From: Gracilaria vermiculophylla
Lineage: Eukaryota; Rhodophyta; Florideophyceae; Gracilariales; Gracilariaceae
Reading direction: 5' to 3'
Assembly: GCA_019155205.2 (NCBI GenBank)
Contig: JAHNZQ020000079.1
Span: 611,420-675,419, forward strand
Length of the DNA stretch: 64,000 nucleotides
A program made the translations under genes and the position numbers. The first letter of the stretch is position 1. The number at the start of each line of letters is the position of its first letter. The notes under the pieces are model-generated. The model was not told the origin of the DNA. It made no database searches and saw nothing but the letters and a program-made list of their open reading frames with translations. Positions 63,351 through 64,000 of this stretch are shown here, piece by piece.

Positions 63351-64000
63351 TTTCTTAGTACTACTGTAGACCTGACACTGGAACTTACAAGTGTGTGGCC
63401 CTTAGTAGATGTTCACTAGTGCTTTTCTGTTTTTCTACAAATGTGTAGTGATTATCATGTACGGACGCTTGACCTCGCGATCGCGCGGTCGCAAGTAAAA
63501 TCAAGCTAGTATGGTTCTACCTAAACTGATCCTCGTCGAGGTGCGACTCCTCGTGGAAATTATAACCTGTTGGATTCCATTTACTCGTATCATTGGAAAC
63601 GCCGAGGCCATCTGTAACACTCCGCACGTCGAGCTTCTAAGACTGTTTTATTATTGCTTGGGTGTCTTTTTGAGGACAGGTTGCGGCCCTTATAGAGGGC
63701 CACTTTGTCCTATTATTCCCCTTTTTTCCTCTAATCTGTTACTTATGTGTGCAGTACTTCCGTTTTCGTTGTTTGCTGGTTGCGTATTTGCTCCCGGATT
63801 CTCACACGGGATACTCCAAAGTCGGAATCAGATCTGGAATACGGATCACTACCTCTGTCGGATATTTTTGAATATATTCGGCAATTGTGCATTTACTTGG
63901 GGGGTTACAGAGAGCTTTTTGACCAGCTCACCTGTGACGAGAAAGGGCATGAGTTGGAACACTTTGGGGTGCATTTATAACTGCCAGGTTGTTCTCTTTA
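63351..64000. other. Unclassified end of the window
   Basis: AT-rich and repetitive-looking, with short inverted blocks (CGCGATCGCGCGGTCGCAAG near 63480; CCTCGTCGAGG and CCTCGTGG near 63530). A 77-residue frame (63747-63980) has no recognisable domain. Probably another transposon. Confidence 0.3.

Overview
The window looks like nuclear DNA of a red alga, most plausibly a florideophyte such as Chondrus or Gracilaria. The species is an inference. The evidence is eukaryotic genes that are almost all intron-poor, short introns with GT-AG ends, mitochondrial and plastid presequences on nuclear genes, and a plastid-type Rieske protein. It also holds a compact gene island between large blocks of decayed transposons. 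Two 100-base runs of N (16875-16974 and 49931-50030) are assembly gaps.

Layout. (1) Positions 1-18353 are a transposon block. A heavily decayed Ty3/gypsy element (A, 1-7025, minus strand) abuts a second Ty3/gypsy chromovirus (B, 7026-18353, minus strand). B keeps both LTRs, a polypurine tract, a possible primer-binding site, gag, protease, reverse transcriptase, RNase H, integrase and a chromodomain. Two solo LTRs of B's own family sit inside its gag. (2) Positions 19086-48559 are a gene island of about 21 genes. In order: O-fucosyltransferase-like protein, PDI-like protein, a proline-rich hypothetical, cytochrome c1, a spliced small basic protein, LST8-like WD40 protein, mitochondrial malate dehydrogenase, TIM14/PAM18, cysteine desulfurase NFS1, MogA-type molybdenum cofactor protein, a small hypothetical, TAF8-like protein, copine-like C2 protein, a two-domain Golgi glycosyltransferase, a coiled-coil protein, NDR-type kinase, PgsA-type phosphatidyltransferase, FRAG1/DRAM-like membrane protein, plastid Rieske protein, short-chain dehydrogenase and a plastid DnaJ-type zinc-finger protein. 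Strands mostly alternate, so neighbours tend to share divergent 5' or convergent 3' intergenic regions. (3) Positions 48718-55440 hold DNA transposons: a 2.66-kb element with 160-bp terminal inverted repeats and a piggyBac-like cysteine-rich tail, then a PIF/Harbinger-type pair (a transposase with three in-frame stops and a Myb/SANT-like protein with one). (4) From about 55440 to 63350 lies a third Ty3/gypsy chromovirus (C, minus strand), truncated near its reverse transcriptase start; unclassified sequence follows to the end.

Functional themes. Several island genes serve organelles: cytochrome c1, malate dehydrogenase, TIM14 and NFS1 in mitochondria, the Rieske and DnaJ-type proteins in plastids, and a phosphatidylglycerophosphate synthase in one of them. 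Others are secretory (PDI-like, two glycosyltransferases) or regulatory (LST8, NDR kinase, TAF8). I see no operon-like logic. The most unusual signals are in the transposons: an antisense-strand open reading region between integrase and 3' LTR in both B and C, self-nested solo LTRs with a clean target-site duplication, and the long-TIR element flanked by ATAT.
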